This document shows positions 8,920 through 17,792 of a stretch of DNA of 64,000 bases, one piece after another (position 1 is the stretch's first letter; each line of letters begins with the position of its first letter). This DNA is from Sporolactobacillus putidus. Its GTDB lineage: Bacteria; Bacillota; Bacilli; Bacillales; Sporolactobacillaceae. Made by a program: the position numbers and the translations under genes. The DNA is taken from NCBI RefSeq assembly GCF_014647035.1, contig NZ_BMOK01000004.1, forward strand, positions 124,001-188,000, in the 5' to 3' direction. The notes under the pieces are model-generated. The model had not been told where the DNA came from. It worked only from the letters and a program-made list of their open reading frames with translations, and did not search any database.

Positions 8920-10167
8920 TTACGATTTATTAAACCTTGACCTCCGGGGAGAAAAAGCTAATTTCGCACGCGTCTTTTTCAAAAGTTTATGTAAAATACG
9001 GGGGCCGCCTCCGCGAGCCTGATCGATCACAAGTAGAAAGAACAGATAAGCGGCGGCGATACCGACGATTGACCATAATGTTGCGGTCATGCCGGCATGG
9101 TCGATGGAGTAGCCGGTAAATGCGGGGAAAATCGCTGCCCCGAGGCCGGAGAGACCAGATATGACCGGCGTGACCAGGTGCGCGCTGTGCGGTATCGAAT
9201 AGTTCGCATAGACGAGCGTAATCGAATAGATGCCGGACATCATCAGCCCGAGTGTTGCGACAAAAAAGTACCCCATCAGCGGGTTCTTCAGGATGATAAA
9301 AAGGACCAGTGAAAGAAGTGCTCCGGAAATATTGATCAGCAGATAAGTACTGTAGGTGATTCTGCGTATGATCAGCCCGGTTGCTGCCCGGCCGATGACC
9401 ATCGCCGCCCAAAAAACGCCGATGCTGATGGACGCATAATAAGCTACCATATCTAAATAGTTCATAAAAATCGATGACATAAAGTTGTTCAGGCTGCCTT
9501 CAAGCCCTCCGTACAAAAAGACGATCAGGGCAAACAGCCCAAGCATTTTCCATTTCTGGCCCGGTTGAAGCGGCCCGGATTCTGCCTGACCTGAGGCGTC
9601 CAGCGCTTCCGACGGCGCGACATCTTTTTTCGAAAAGGTGATCCGTGTCCATACGAAAGCCAGAATAAGCGCAAGCACGGCTGTAGTGACGAACAGGTAG
9701 CGCCATACGTTCAGGGCTATGAACAGGCTGGCCATAATAGGCATAGTGAACGCGCCGAGACCGAATGATACTTCGAGATAGCTCATAGCGACGGCCTGCC
9801 TGCCGATAAAGACTTCAATAATCATTGTTGCGACAACGACTCCGATTGCAGCGGAGCCCATGCTGTTCACGAAATAGAGCGCCATGAACAGCGGGAAGGG
9901 AGGGAGAAGCAGAATGCCGAACTGTGCCCCCGCGATAATCAGGGTCGAGAATGTCAGCAAGGGTTTCGGCTGGAATCTGTTATTCAGATAGGATGAGACC
10001 AGCACCCCGGCCAGAAAGCCCATGGCACCGATAAAAATCAGCTGCCCGCCGATCGTGTATGAGACTTTGTAGTATGTCAGCAGCTGAGGCAGCACAGAGC
10101 CTATGGAAATAGCGGTCAGTCCGGTAAGAAAATACAAGGCGCATGACGCAAATGTAAATTGACGCAT
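8920..10167 (-). CDS. Major facilitator superfamily transporter
   Basis: A 415-residue protein with twelve predicted membrane helices in two six-helix halves. A charged central loop (about 190-215) separates them and the C-terminal tail is basic. The overall pattern resembles the FHS/FucP-like sugar branch, but no substrate-specific motif is recognisable to me. The ATG follows CTGGGAGGAAGAG. It is single, divergent from the amidase gene and ends in its own terminator. Confidence 0.85.
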   Translation of the reverse strand: MRQFTFASCALYFLTGLTAISIGSVLPQLLTYYKVSYTIGGQLIFIGAMGFLAGVLVSSYLNNRFQPKPLLTFSTLIIAGAQFGILLLPPFPLFMALYFVNSMGSAAIGVVVATMIIEVFIGRQAVAMSYLEVSFGLGAFTMPIMASLFIALNVWRYLFVTTAVLALILAFVWTRITFSKKDVAPSEALDASGQAESGPLQPGQKWKMLGLFALIVFLYGGLEGSLNNFMSSIFMNYLDMVAYYASISIGVFWAAMVIGRAATGLIIRRITYSTYLLINISGALLSLVLFIILKNPLMGYFFVATLGLMMSGIYSITLVYANYSIPHSAHLVTPVISGLSGLGAAIFPAFTGYSIDHAGMTATLWSIVGIAAAYLFFLLVIDQARGGGPRILHKLLKKTRAKLAFSPRRSRFNKS

Positions 10168-10523
10168 AAGACTCTTCCTCCCAGGCGGATCAAAGATTCA
10201 TAAAAATGAAGAAAAATAAAGAAGACACGAAGAACATCCGCCTTGTTCACACGCCCCTTCAATCGCAACTCAGTACATTGTAGCAGGATTGCCCGCCCGA
10301 TTAAAGAGATTTGCCGGACATTTTTCCAAATTGTTTCCGAAGTCATGCATGGGCAGAAAAGAGGAGGTTCTATGTTCGGATTTTATGCGGAAACGCATGT
10401 ACAGTGAAAACGCCCTTTTTTTTAAAAATCGGGGTACAGAGTGATATAGATGTACAAGCAAAAACGGCCCTTTTTAATAAAATGAAAGAAAAATCCTATT
10501 AAGGTTTGAGAGGACTTGGTCTG
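10168..10523. other. Intergenic region between divergent MFS and amidase genes
   Basis: This 356-bp gap holds a very short ORF with a strong ribosome site (10372-10407) followed by an eight-T run at 10412-10425. No clear promoter or known RNA was recognised. Confidence 0.4.
10372..10407 (+). CDS. Possible 11-codon leader ORF ahead of the amidase gene
   Basis: Encodes MFGFYAETHVQ. GAGGAGG lies 4 bp before the ATG, a far better site than chance would give in non-coding DNA. A T-rich run follows the stop. It could be a leader peptide, but no convincing terminator stem was found and the coding call is tentative. Confidence 0.3.
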   Translation: MFGFYAETHVQ

Positions 10524-11297
10524 ATGACATTCAAACTCTATCTGGATCCAGGACACGGCGGCAAGGATCGTGGGACTTCCGCTTACGGATTAACGGAAAA
10601 ACAGGTGACGCTTTTGATCGCCGACCGAATTCGGGAAATCATGGAGCAGGAGTATGCAGATGTCGATGTAAGGATGAGCAGGGCAAAGGACACCGCGGTT
10701 CCGCGGGAGGAGCGGACGCGCATGGCCAATTTGTGGAACGCCGATTTCTTTCTCGGCATCCACGTCAATGCAGGAGATGGAACAGGCTTTGAAGACTGTA
10801 TTTATACGAAAGCGGAAAACAGAACGGAAGAGTATCGGTCAGCGATTCATCCGGAGATCATCAAAGCGACGGGCCTGACAGACAGGGGAAAAAAGAAGTC
10901 GGATTTTTATGAATTAAGGGAGAGCAGGATGCCGGCCATGATGACAAAAAACGGCTTCATTGAAACCCGGGCGGATAATGAGAAACTCCGCTCCGAGATG
11001 TTCATTGAGAAGATTGCGCGCGGTCACGTGAACGGCATTGCCGCGGCGTTCGGACTGAAAAAGAAACCGACTGTTCAGTCTCGTTCTGATCAGACGGGGC
11101 GCTTCTTGATCAGAGTCAGAGCCAAGGATCTCTATTATTATGATCGGCCCGACTGGTCGGCTAAGGATGGTCTTGTGCATAAAGGACAAGTGTTTGCTGT
11201 TGTCCGGACGCTGACGGTCAACAGATCGAAAATGTACGCGCTGAAAAACGGAAACTTCTTGACGGCAAATGAAAATTACGTAGAAAAAATTTTATAA
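10524..11297 (+). CDS. N-acetylmuramoyl-L-alanine amidase (Amidase_3) with C-terminal SH3-like domain
   Basis: Cleaves the amide bond between muramic acid and the stem peptide of peptidoglycan. The catalytic domain (about 1-185) shows the zinc-binding set: the LDPGHGGKDRG start, a Glu in REERTRMAN, FLGIHVNAG and FIETRADNEKL. After a linker, about 195-257 reads as an SH3-like wall-binding domain (RFLIRVRAKDLYYYDRPDWS). There is no signal peptide. That matches sporulation amidases of the CwlC type, which act from within the mother cell at lysis; this role is inference. The ATG at 10524 follows GAGAGGAC; a TTG at 10506 is possible. Confidence 0.88.
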   Translation: MTFKLYLDPGHGGKDRGTSAYGLTEKQVTLLIADRIREIMEQEYADVDVRMSRAKDTAVPREERTRMANLWNADFFLGIHVNAGDGTGFEDCIYTKAENRTEEYRSAIHPEIIKATGLTDRGKKKSDFYELRESRMPAMMTKNGFIETRADNEKLRSEMFIEKIARGHVNGIAAAFGLKKKPTVQSRSDQTGRFLIRVRAKDLYYYDRPDWSAKDGLVHKGQVFAVVRTLTVNRSKMYALKNGNFLTANENYVEKIL

Positions 11298-11435
11298 AGG
11301 CAACGTTTCCGCGATTTGGTCAACAAAACGGGGAAAAAGATCGGCATTCAGGTGAGGTAGAAAATAGAGACACGTGGTTGCGGCCGCCCGAAACCCGCCT
11401 GTCAATTACAGGCAGAGAATCTGTTTCGGATTGAA

Positions 11436-11464
11436 GCCCCGGTAGAGTAACCGGGCATTTTTAT
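11436..11464 (+). terminator. Intrinsic terminator after the amidase gene
   Basis: CCCCGGT pairs with ACCGGG across a short loop and runs into ATTTTTA. A second hairpin (CCTGTCAATTACAGG) lies upstream at about 11398-11412. The 130 bp between the stop codon and this terminator might be a small structured RNA, but I could not assign a family. Confidence 0.7.
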
Positions 11465-11541
11465 TTGTACATAAAAATCTTCTGCTCAGTGCTTCTGACC
11501 CGCATGCATAAAGAGATATAGCGATTTTCGTCCCGTATTGA

Positions 11542-11547
11542 TATAAT
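11542..11547 (+). promoter_or_regulatory. Extended -10 box for ilvE
   Basis: TATAAT preceded by TG one base before. It lies 38 bp ahead of the start codon. The -35 is poor, as often with extended -10 promoters. Confidence 0.5.
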
Positions 11548-11585
11548 CAAGCTAAAACAAGATCTATTTGGGAGGAAACAAAATC

Positions 11586-12680
11586 ATGGGGCAGCAGATC
11601 GCGTTTCATAAGGCGGATCAGTTGAAAGTCAAGCCGGATCCGGAGCATCTCGGTTTCGGAAGGCATTTTACGGATTACATGCTTGAGATGGACTATTCGG
11701 TGGATGACGGCTGGCACGACGCGCGTATTGTTCCCTACGGGCCGATTACGCTTCAGCCTGCTGCGACGGTCTTTCACTACGGCCAGGAAGTTTTCGAAGG
11801 GATGAAGGCCTATCGTGCCGAAGACGGACGCATCCTGCTTTTTCGGCCGGAAATGAACATGAGGCGAATGAACCAATCGTGTGCCCGCCTGAATATTCCT
11901 GCGATCGATGAGGCGTTCGTGACTGAAGCGATTATGAAACTTGTCGATATCGAAAAAGACTGGATTCCTTCGAAACCCGGGCAGTCCCTTTACATTCGTC
12001 CGTTTATCATCGGCACCGAGTCGTTTCTCGGCGTCCATCCTGCCGAATCGTATAAATTAATCGTTATTTTGTCGCCTGTCGGTGCCTATTTCGGCGATAC
12101 GGTTAACCCTGTCAAGATTTATGTGGAAGACGAATATGTGCGTGCAGTGAGAGGCGGAATCGGATTTGCCAAGACGGGCGGGAACTATGCGGCAAGCCTG
12201 AAGGCGCAGTCGAAAGCCGAGGAACTTGGCTTCGATCAAGTGCTGTGGCTTGATGGTGTGGAGCACAAATATGTTGAGGAAGTCGGCAGCATGAACATAT
12301 TCTTTAAAGTTGATGGCGAAGTCTGGACTCCTGCTCTGAACGGCAGCATCCTCCCGGGTGTGACGCGCGACTCGGTCATCAGGCTGCTGCAGCATTGGGG
12401 TGTTCCTGTAAAAGAGAAAAAAATTTCAGTTAAAAAACTGTTCAAAAAAGCGGAAAAACAAAAACTGGAAGAAGTCTTCGGAACCGGAACGGCGGCCGTG
12501 ATCTCGCCGGTTGGCTTTCTAAAGTGGGAGGATCGCCTCATCAGAGTCGGAAACGGCGAAATCGGGCCGCTTTCCAAGAAGCTTTACGAGACGCTGACCG
12601 GAATCCAGACCGGCCGTCTGGAAGACGAGCTGGGCTGGATGCAGGAAGTAAGCAGCGAAGAAACGGCTGTGGCAGACTGA
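11586..12680 (+). CDS. ilvE: Branched-chain amino-acid aminotransferase
   Basis: Catalyses the last step of Leu, Ile and Val synthesis and the first of their breakdown, using PLP. The 364-residue length and motifs fit the class IV aminotransferase fold of the BcaT/IlvE group: [15 protein letters not shown], the substrate-site [10 protein letters not shown], the PLP lysine within [19 protein letters not shown], and [12 protein letters not shown] near the cofactor phosphate site. The start ATG follows TTGGGAGGAAAC. It lies far from the main ilv cluster at 55-64 kb. It ends in a short terminator and a palindromic element before patA, so patA may be separately transcribed. Confidence 0.95.
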   Translation: MGQQIAFHKADQLKVKPDPEHLGFGRHFTDYMLEMDYSVDDGWHDARIVPYGPITLQPAATVFHYGQEVFEGMKAYRAEDGRILLFRPEMNMRRMNQSCARLNIPAIDEAFVTEAIMKLVDIEKDWIPSKPGQSLYIRPFIIGTESFLGVHPAESYKLIVILSPVGAYFGDTVNPVKIYVEDEYVRAVRGGIGFAKTGGNYAASLKAQSKAEELGFDQVLWLDGVEHKYVEEVGSMNIFFKVDGEVWTPALNGSILPGVTRDSVIRLLQHWGVPVKEKKISVKKLFKKAEKQKLEEVFGTGTAAVISPVGFLKWEDRLIRVGNGEIGPLSKKLYETLTGIQTGRLEDELGWMQEVSSEETAVAD

Positions 12681-12695
12681 CCGATAAGCCGGAGA

Positions 12696-12712
12696 AGAGC
12701 CTTGCTCTTTTT
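12696..12712 (+). terminator. Short intrinsic terminator after ilvE
   Basis: AGAGC CTT GCTCTTTTT; the stem is only five pairs, but the T run is good. Confidence 0.5.
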
Positions 12713-12715
12713 GCA

Positions 12716-12772
12716 TATAAAGAAAAGGTGAGCCTGCCCCCGAGAGCAGGTTTCGCCAAATTTTCTTTATTC
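12716..12772 (+). repeat. Dispersed palindromic element, copy c (short form)
   Basis: Starts TAAAGAAAAGG and ends TTCGCCAAATTTTCTTTATT. The right end is close to copy d (27079-27173). It contains a CCTGCCCCCGAGAGCAGG hairpin in the centre. Confidence 0.7.
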
Positions 12773-12837
12773 GGTATAAGAAGCGGCGACCGATGAACGG
12801 CAGGGCAGTATGACACGCCCCCGAAGGGATGAGAGAT

Positions 12838-13998
12838 GTGGAAAAAAGGGTAAACAGACGTGTCCGCTCGATTCAGATCAGCGGAATCCGTCGTTTTTTT
12901 AATAAAGTAAAAGACTATCCGGGGGCGGTTTCACTGACGATCGGTCAACCTGATTTTCCGACGCCGGAGCATGTCAAGGAGGCCGGGAAGGCAGCGATTG
13001 ATCATAATCATACGGCCTACACGGCGAATGCCGGGCTTCCCGAGTTGCGCCAGGCCGTTTCCGGATACGTCGCTGAAAAATACGGGCTTCACTATGACCC
13101 GGAAACGGAAATCATCACTACAGTCGGTGCGAGCGAGGCGATCGATCTTTCCTTCCGGACAATCCTCGAGGAAGGTGACGAAGTCATTCTGCCCGGGCCG
13201 GCCTATCCGGGTTATGCAGCGCCGATCAGGCTCGCCGGCGGCGTTCCCATCTATATTGATACGACCGAAACCGGCTTCAAAATGACCGCAGATCAGATTG
13301 CCGGGCAGCTGAACGAACGGACGAAGGCGGTTATTTTGCCGTATCCGTCTAATCCGACAGGATGTGTGCTGTCCGCCGGTGAACTGGCCGCCATTGCAGA
13401 TCTGCTGAGGGGTCGGAACATTTTTGTTGTCTCCGATGAAATTTACAGTGAACTGACGTATGGGCAGGAGCACGTTTCAATCGCTTCTTTCCCGGGGATG
13501 AAGGCTGTCACTCTTGTTATCAACGGGCTGTCGAAATCGCACGCGATGACAGGCTGGCGAATGGGGTACGTGCTCGCTGACCAGCCGATCGCCGACCAGC
13601 TGATTAAGGTTCATCAATACGGGATTTCCTGTATCACCAGCATCACACAGTACGCGGCAATCGAAGCGCTGACCGCCGGCAAAAACGACGCGGAGCCGAT
13701 GAGAAGGGCCTATAAAGAGCGCCTGAACTACGTGATTGGCCGGCTCGAGGACATGGGCATCGAGGTTGTCCGTCCGTCAGGCGCGTTTTACGTCTTCCCG
13801 TCAATCAAAAAGTTCGGTATGACGTCCGAAGACTTCGCGCTGTGCCTGCTTGACAAGGAGCGGCTTGCGGCGGTGCCGGGTAGCGCCTTTTCTTCATACG
13901 GCGAAGGGTATCTTCGCCTGTCCTACGCCTATTCGATGGACGTGCTCAGGGAAGGTCTCGACCGGCTTGAGCGGTTTGTCAGCGGACTGAACGCATAA
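12838..13998 (+). CDS. patA: PatA-like class I/II aminotransferase
   Basis: A PLP enzyme of the aspartate aminotransferase fold. B. subtilis PatA, which it resembles along its length as I remember that sequence, is assigned to N-acetyl-LL-diaminopimelate transamination in lysine and wall precursor synthesis. Visible motifs are GQPDFPTPEHV, the YPSNPTG substrate loop, VVSDEIYSELTY, the PLP lysine in NGLSKSHAMTGWRMG and the C-terminal RLSYAYSMD arginine. The GTG at 12838 is preferred: GAAGGG lies about 10 bp before it, and the resulting N-terminus aligns directly with B. subtilis PatA. An ATG at 12829 is the alternative. Confidence 0.88.
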   Translation: MEKRVNRRVRSIQISGIRRFFNKVKDYPGAVSLTIGQPDFPTPEHVKEAGKAAIDHNHTAYTANAGLPELRQAVSGYVAEKYGLHYDPETEIITTVGASEAIDLSFRTILEEGDEVILPGPAYPGYAAPIRLAGGVPIYIDTTETGFKMTADQIAGQLNERTKAVILPYPSNPTGCVLSAGELAAIADLLRGRNIFVVSDEIYSELTYGQEHVSIASFPGMKAVTLVINGLSKSHAMTGWRMGYVLADQPIADQLIKVHQYGISCITSITQYAAIEALTAGKNDAEPMRRAYKERLNYVIGRLEDMGIEVVRPSGAFYVFPSIKKFGMTSEDFALCLLDKERLAAVPGSAFSSYGEGYLRLSYAYSMDVLREGLDRLERFVSGLNA

Positions 13999-14033
13999 TG
14001 AGCGGCTACCGAGAAAAAGAATAATTATTCCGT

Positions 14034-14063
14034 AAAAAAGAGGAGCGAACCGCTCCTCTTTTT
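14034..14063. terminator. Bidirectional terminator between patA and hsp20 genes
   Basis: AAAAAAGAGGAGCG pairs with CGCTCCTCTTTTT across a three-base loop; A and T runs serve both convergent genes. Confidence 0.92.
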
Positions 14064-14529
14064 AGTCAATCGTCAGTGTGTCAATGACTTTCGGATATTT
14101 AGGGCCGTGAATTTTCAGTATCCCGTTTAAAAATGAGGCGTGGGTGCGCGACCGGTCTATGGTATAGGGCAGAACGACAAGACGTTCGGCCCGTTCGAAC
14201 CGTCTTTCATGTGTATGAATATCTTTTTCCTCATTTTTCGTTTCCATCGAAACATCGTTTTCCACCGCAATTCTGAGCCGGTCACTGAGCAGTTCAATAT
14301 GAATACTTTCCTGTCTCACACCCGGCAGTTCGGCCTCGACAATCCATTCGTCCTTGGATTCGTACAGGCGGACGGGAAATCCGCCGGAAAAAAGCGAATG
14401 GTTCTCGAAGAAGTCGTCAATCGATTTTAAAATGCCGCGAAAAGGATCCTGCTGAAAAAAAGTGTCGATTTCATTCATCAGGTTTCGTCTCATCGGCGGT
14501 CTGGGATCCTGATGATTTTTTTCATCCAT
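14062..14529 (-). CDS. Small heat-shock protein, Hsp20/alpha-crystallin family
   Basis: A 155-residue ATP-independent holdase chaperone. The alpha-crystallin domain spans about 50-145: PVRLYESKDEWIVEAELPGV, then SIHIELLSDRLRIAVEN, and the conserved ASFLNGILKIHGPK (A-x-x-x-n-G-v-L family signature) near the end. The acidic and aromatic N-terminal arm is usual for oligomer formation. The start follows AAAGGAGAATCG. No CIRCE element or heat-shock operator was noticed upstream. Confidence 0.92.
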   Translation of the reverse strand: MDEKNHQDPRPPMRRNLMNEIDTFFQQDPFRGILKSIDDFFENHSLFSGGFPVRLYESKDEWIVEAELPGVRQESIHIELLSDRLRIAVENDVSMETKNEEKDIHTHERRFERAERLVVLPYTIDRSRTHASFLNGILKIHGPKYPKVIDTLTID

Positions 14530-14680
14530 AATCGATTCTCCTTTCGTAAAGCCAATCTACTTCAGCATATGAGAAAACATGCAAATGGTTCGGACGGATA
14601 GGCGGACGTTTTGATTGAATTTCTGAGGAATTAGGCTGAATTTTTTCTGTTTCGCTGAACTCTATTCTGCTTTTTTGTTT

Positions 14681-15107
14681 ACTGAATGTACCGTCTCCTT
14701 ATGTTAGATTTCAGCTGAATTAACAAACCAATGAAAAAATGAGGCGGATTTTCTTTATTCGGTGACCAATGAAACCATTTAATCATCATCTTAACAGTCG
14801 GAAGCCGTTATCCGTCTGTTCACAGGTGCACACAGCTGGGCCATCAACAGTAAAGAGCAGAGAATCTACAGTAATGGGTTGAGAATCGACAGTAAAGAGC
14901 GAAGAATCTTCAGTAACGCTCAAAAAATCAACAGTAAACGGCCTGAAATCAATAAGTGTGAAAAGTCAGAACTCGGCTCGGGCTTTTTGCGCTGCGAATG
15001 GCCGAAATTCAGGGGGGGGGGAGCAGGACGAGAATCTTAAGTTGTCGATTCGCTGTTAATCATTCAGGACGTATTTTGCTGACTGAAATGAGCACGGGGA
15101 TCATCAT
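14681..15107 (+). repeat. About 420-bp non-coding repeat, copy 2 (contains type E array)
   Basis: Very close to 8386-8807 along its whole length. It differs mainly by point changes and by a longer G run (AGGGGGGGG) at about 15013. It lies between the convergently facing hsp20 promoter and recQ. No coding potential was seen. Confidence 0.88.
14842..14958. repeat. 21-bp tandem array 3 (type E unit)
   Basis: Five to six units of the GAATCNACAGTAA type at 21-bp spacing, in the same unit order as array 2. Confidence 0.88.
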
Positions 15108-15379
15108 ATTTTGTTTTTTATTCAGATGTCCGCCTGATTCAGTTTTTCTCCGGCGCCGTTCCTGTCCGTTGTCCCACTGCACACATAAGTCATGGACACG
15201 CAAAGCAGTGCTCCTTCAAAAACGAAACAAAGCAGCTGAAATAATGAGAGTGAATCCAGGTGACGGGAAAACGTGTGTCCGTTCAAGGAACGGAACTTGT
15301 CCAGATCATGCGGATCCTGTGATAAAATGAAACTAGTATTTTTCCCGGCCGGAGAAGGCCGCAAAAGGTGGTTTCGTTG

Positions 15380-17197
15380 ATGCAGGATGCTGCTCACAGG
15401 GTGCTGAAACAATATTTCGGTTATGACGAATTTCGCAAGGGTCAGGGAGAGATCATCTCGTGTCTGTTATCCGGCAAAGACACGGTCGGGATCATGCCGA
15501 CGGGAGGCGGGAAATCGCTCTGCTACCAGATACCGTCGCTGCTTCTTCCAGGAACGACGCTGGTGATTTCGCCGCTGATCTCGCTGATGAAGGATCAGGT
15601 TGATGCTCTGGCAAACGCGGGGATTCCGGCGACGTTTATTAACAGCTCGCTTTCCTTTAGTGACGGAAAAAAGCGGCTGATTCAGGCAGCCGGCGGACGG
15701 TACAAACTGGTGTATGTGGCTCCGGAGCGCCTTGAAGTTCCGGATTTCCTGCAGGCGCTGGAAAGGATGGACGTCTCGCTTGTCGCCGTGGATGAAGCCC
15801 ATTGTATTTCACAATGGGGTCATGATTTTCGGCCGAGCTATCGGCTCATCGCGGATATGATCGCCCGTTTTCCGCGGAAACCTGCCGTCGCTGCTCTGAC
15901 GGCGACGGCGACGCCGCGTGTCACGGACGATATCTGCCGGCTGCTCCATATTCCGCAGACAAGCGTCGTTGTGACCGGATTTGCACGTGACAACCTCAAA
16001 TTTCAGGTGATCCGCGGCCAGAATTCAGACACTTATTTGAATGATTATCTGAAAAAGAATCGTGATCAGCCGGGCATTATTTATGCCGCGACACGCAAAG
16101 AGGTGGACCGGCTCTGCGACAGGCTGAGGAAAGACGGATTTGCGGCGGGAAAGTATCATGCTGGCCTTTCCGAGTCGGAACGTGCGGACAGTCAAGAGCG
16201 CTTTCTCTATGACGATTTATCGGTACTTGTGGCGACGAACGCTTTTGGCATGGGCATCAATAAGTCGAACGTCCGGTACGTCATCCATTACAATATGCCC
16301 CGCAATATTGAAGCCTATTACCAGGAAGCGGGCAGGGCGGGACGCGACGGTGAAAAGAGCGACTGCATCCTGCTGTTTTCTCCTCAGGATATCCGGCTTC
16401 AGAAATTTTTTATCGAACAATCGGAAATGGACGATACGCTGAAAAATGAGGAATACCATAAGCTGGAACAGATGATCGGCTACTGCCATACGGAGTCCTG
16501 CCTGCAGGCCTATATTCTGCGTTACTTTGGGGAACAGAATCCTGAGCCGTGCCGGCACTGCGGCAACTGCCTCGATACCCGCGAGAAAGCGGACGTCACG
16601 GAGGCGGCGCAGAAAGTGCTCTCCTGTGTCAGACGGCTGCGCGAGCGTTACGGCAAAACGATGGTAGCCAAGGTGCTTGCCGGGGCGGCCGATCAGAAGA
16701 TCATTCAATTTAAACTAGACAGCCTGCCGACTTACGGCATTATGAAAGATCAAACGCAGCGGCGGATCGGCGAATTTATCGATTTCCTGACCGCCGAGCA
16801 GTATCTCGCCCAGCAGGGCGGCGCCTACCCGACGCTGATGCTGACTGCCCGGTCAGTTCCGGTACTTAAAGGCGAGGCGCGCGTACTTAAAAAAGGCGCA
16901 GTGCGTGCGGCGCAGCTTGAAGTCCATAATGAATTGTTCGAACGTCTGAAAAAAGTGCGGAAGGAACTCGCCCAGAAAGAGTACGTACCGCCTTATATCA
17001 TCTTTTCCGATCAGTCGCTTCGCGAGATGAGCGCAGTGCTCCCTTCAGAGGACCGCGAGTTTTTGATGATAAAAGGAGTGGGGCAGCAAAAGCTGGAAAA
17101 ATACGGGCGGGCGTTCATGGAAACGATAGCGGAATACGAGGCGGAACAGATGGCAGAGAAGGGCGGGAAGGAGGCGCTCAGTCCCCGGGACAAGTGA
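15380..17197 (+). CDS. recQ: ATP-dependent DNA helicase RecQ
   Basis: A 3'-5' superfamily 2 helicase for recombination and replication-fork repair. The 605-residue protein has the full RecQ layout: helicase motif 0 (FGYDEFRKGQ), motif I GIMPTGGGKSLCYQ, motif II VAVDEAHCISQWGHDFRPSY, motif VI YYQEAGRAGRDGE, a zinc-binding segment with Cys residues in CLQAYILRYF...PCRHCGNCLD, an RQC region and a C-terminal HRDC domain (about 520-595). The ATG at 15380 is chosen because AAGGTGG precedes it; TTG 15377 and GTG 15368 are in frame. The gene is single. Confidence 0.95.
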   Translation: MQDAAHRVLKQYFGYDEFRKGQGEIISCLLSGKDTVGIMPTGGGKSLCYQIPSLLLPGTTLVISPLISLMKDQVDALANAGIPATFINSSLSFSDGKKRLIQAAGGRYKLVYVAPERLEVPDFLQALERMDVSLVAVDEAHCISQWGHDFRPSYRLIADMIARFPRKPAVAALTATATPRVTDDICRLLHIPQTSVVVTGFARDNLKFQVIRGQNSDTYLNDYLKKNRDQPGIIYAATRKEVDRLCDRLRKDGFAAGKYHAGLSESERADSQERFLYDDLSVLVATNAFGMGINKSNVRYVIHYNMPRNIEAYYQEAGRAGRDGEKSDCILLFSPQDIRLQKFFIEQSEMDDTLKNEEYHKLEQMIGYCHTESCLQAYILRYFGEQNPEPCRHCGNCLDTREKADVTEAAQKVLSCVRRLRERYGKTMVAKVLAGAADQKIIQFKLDSLPTYGIMKDQTQRRIGEFIDFLTAEQYLAQQGGAYPTLMLTARSVPVLKGEARVLKKGAVRAAQLEVHNELFERLKKVRKELAQKEYVPPYIIFSDQSLREMSAVLPSEDREFLMIKGVGQQKLEKYGRAFMETIAEYEAEQMAEKGGKEALSPRDK

Positions 17198-17284
17198 ATA
17201 CCCGGGATACAACGATTGCAAAAAGAGTTTATAGCAGGTAAAATGAAGCCTGTTGGCATTCAAGACCGATCTCCTCGTATCGTC

Positions 17285-17682
17285 AAGAGGAGGTAGAGGT
17301 TGCGGTGTTTAAGATTAGCGCATTGGAGGCAAAAGGAGGCCGTCGAACATGCGTGAAAGGAAACATCGCCGAAGTGCGCCCGGTTCCTTGCCGGGCGTGC
17401 TGGGACCGCTTCCGAACAGGGACGGGACTGTCACATGGAAATCCATGTGATGTGCTATCGATGGAAGACATGGGTGGAGAAAGTAAGAGATGGACCGTAT
17501 GGAAACATGTCGGTCTCTCGAACAGTCACACGGTTTGAGTGTATGTTGAAAAAGGTGCCGGACGGGCAGCGGCAAGGTTGTGAAAGATTCTTTTCAGGAA
17601 CCGCGCCGACGTTTCCGCAATGGATTTGCGGGCCTTAAAAACCCGCGCCGGACAGGTTCGGTGTGGATCAGGCCGCTTTTTT
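17285..17682 (+). promoter_or_regulatory. Lysine riboswitch (L box) with terminator
   Basis: The conserved L-box landmarks are present in order: GAGGTAGAGGTTGCGGTG, GGAGGCCGTCGAA, GGAAACATCGCCGAAGTGC, and GCTGGGACCG, with closing helices to about 17520. Downstream, GCGGGCCT (17628-17635) can pair with AGGCCGC (17670-17676) ahead of TTTTTT, a terminator. Lysine binding would therefore stop transcription of the permease gene that follows. The several ORFs read through this region are not real genes. Confidence 0.92.
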
Positions 17683-17792
17683 AACAGTCTCCTATGTATG
17701 ATAAGTCTCGTCCGCCCCAGGCATGATATGCTTCCGGCGGTTTTTTATTTTCTTCACCGGTCTCCCGAAAACGAGAAAAGGGAGAGAGAAAG

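Noticed and set aside
11300-11440. Known small RNA or riboswitch after the amidase gene
   Set aside because: Stems are present, but no match to lysine, glycine, THF or other classes that I could check by eye.
17305-17638. Several overlapping small ORFs before lysP
   Set aside because: They lie within the lysine riboswitch, whose conserved bases explain the sequence.
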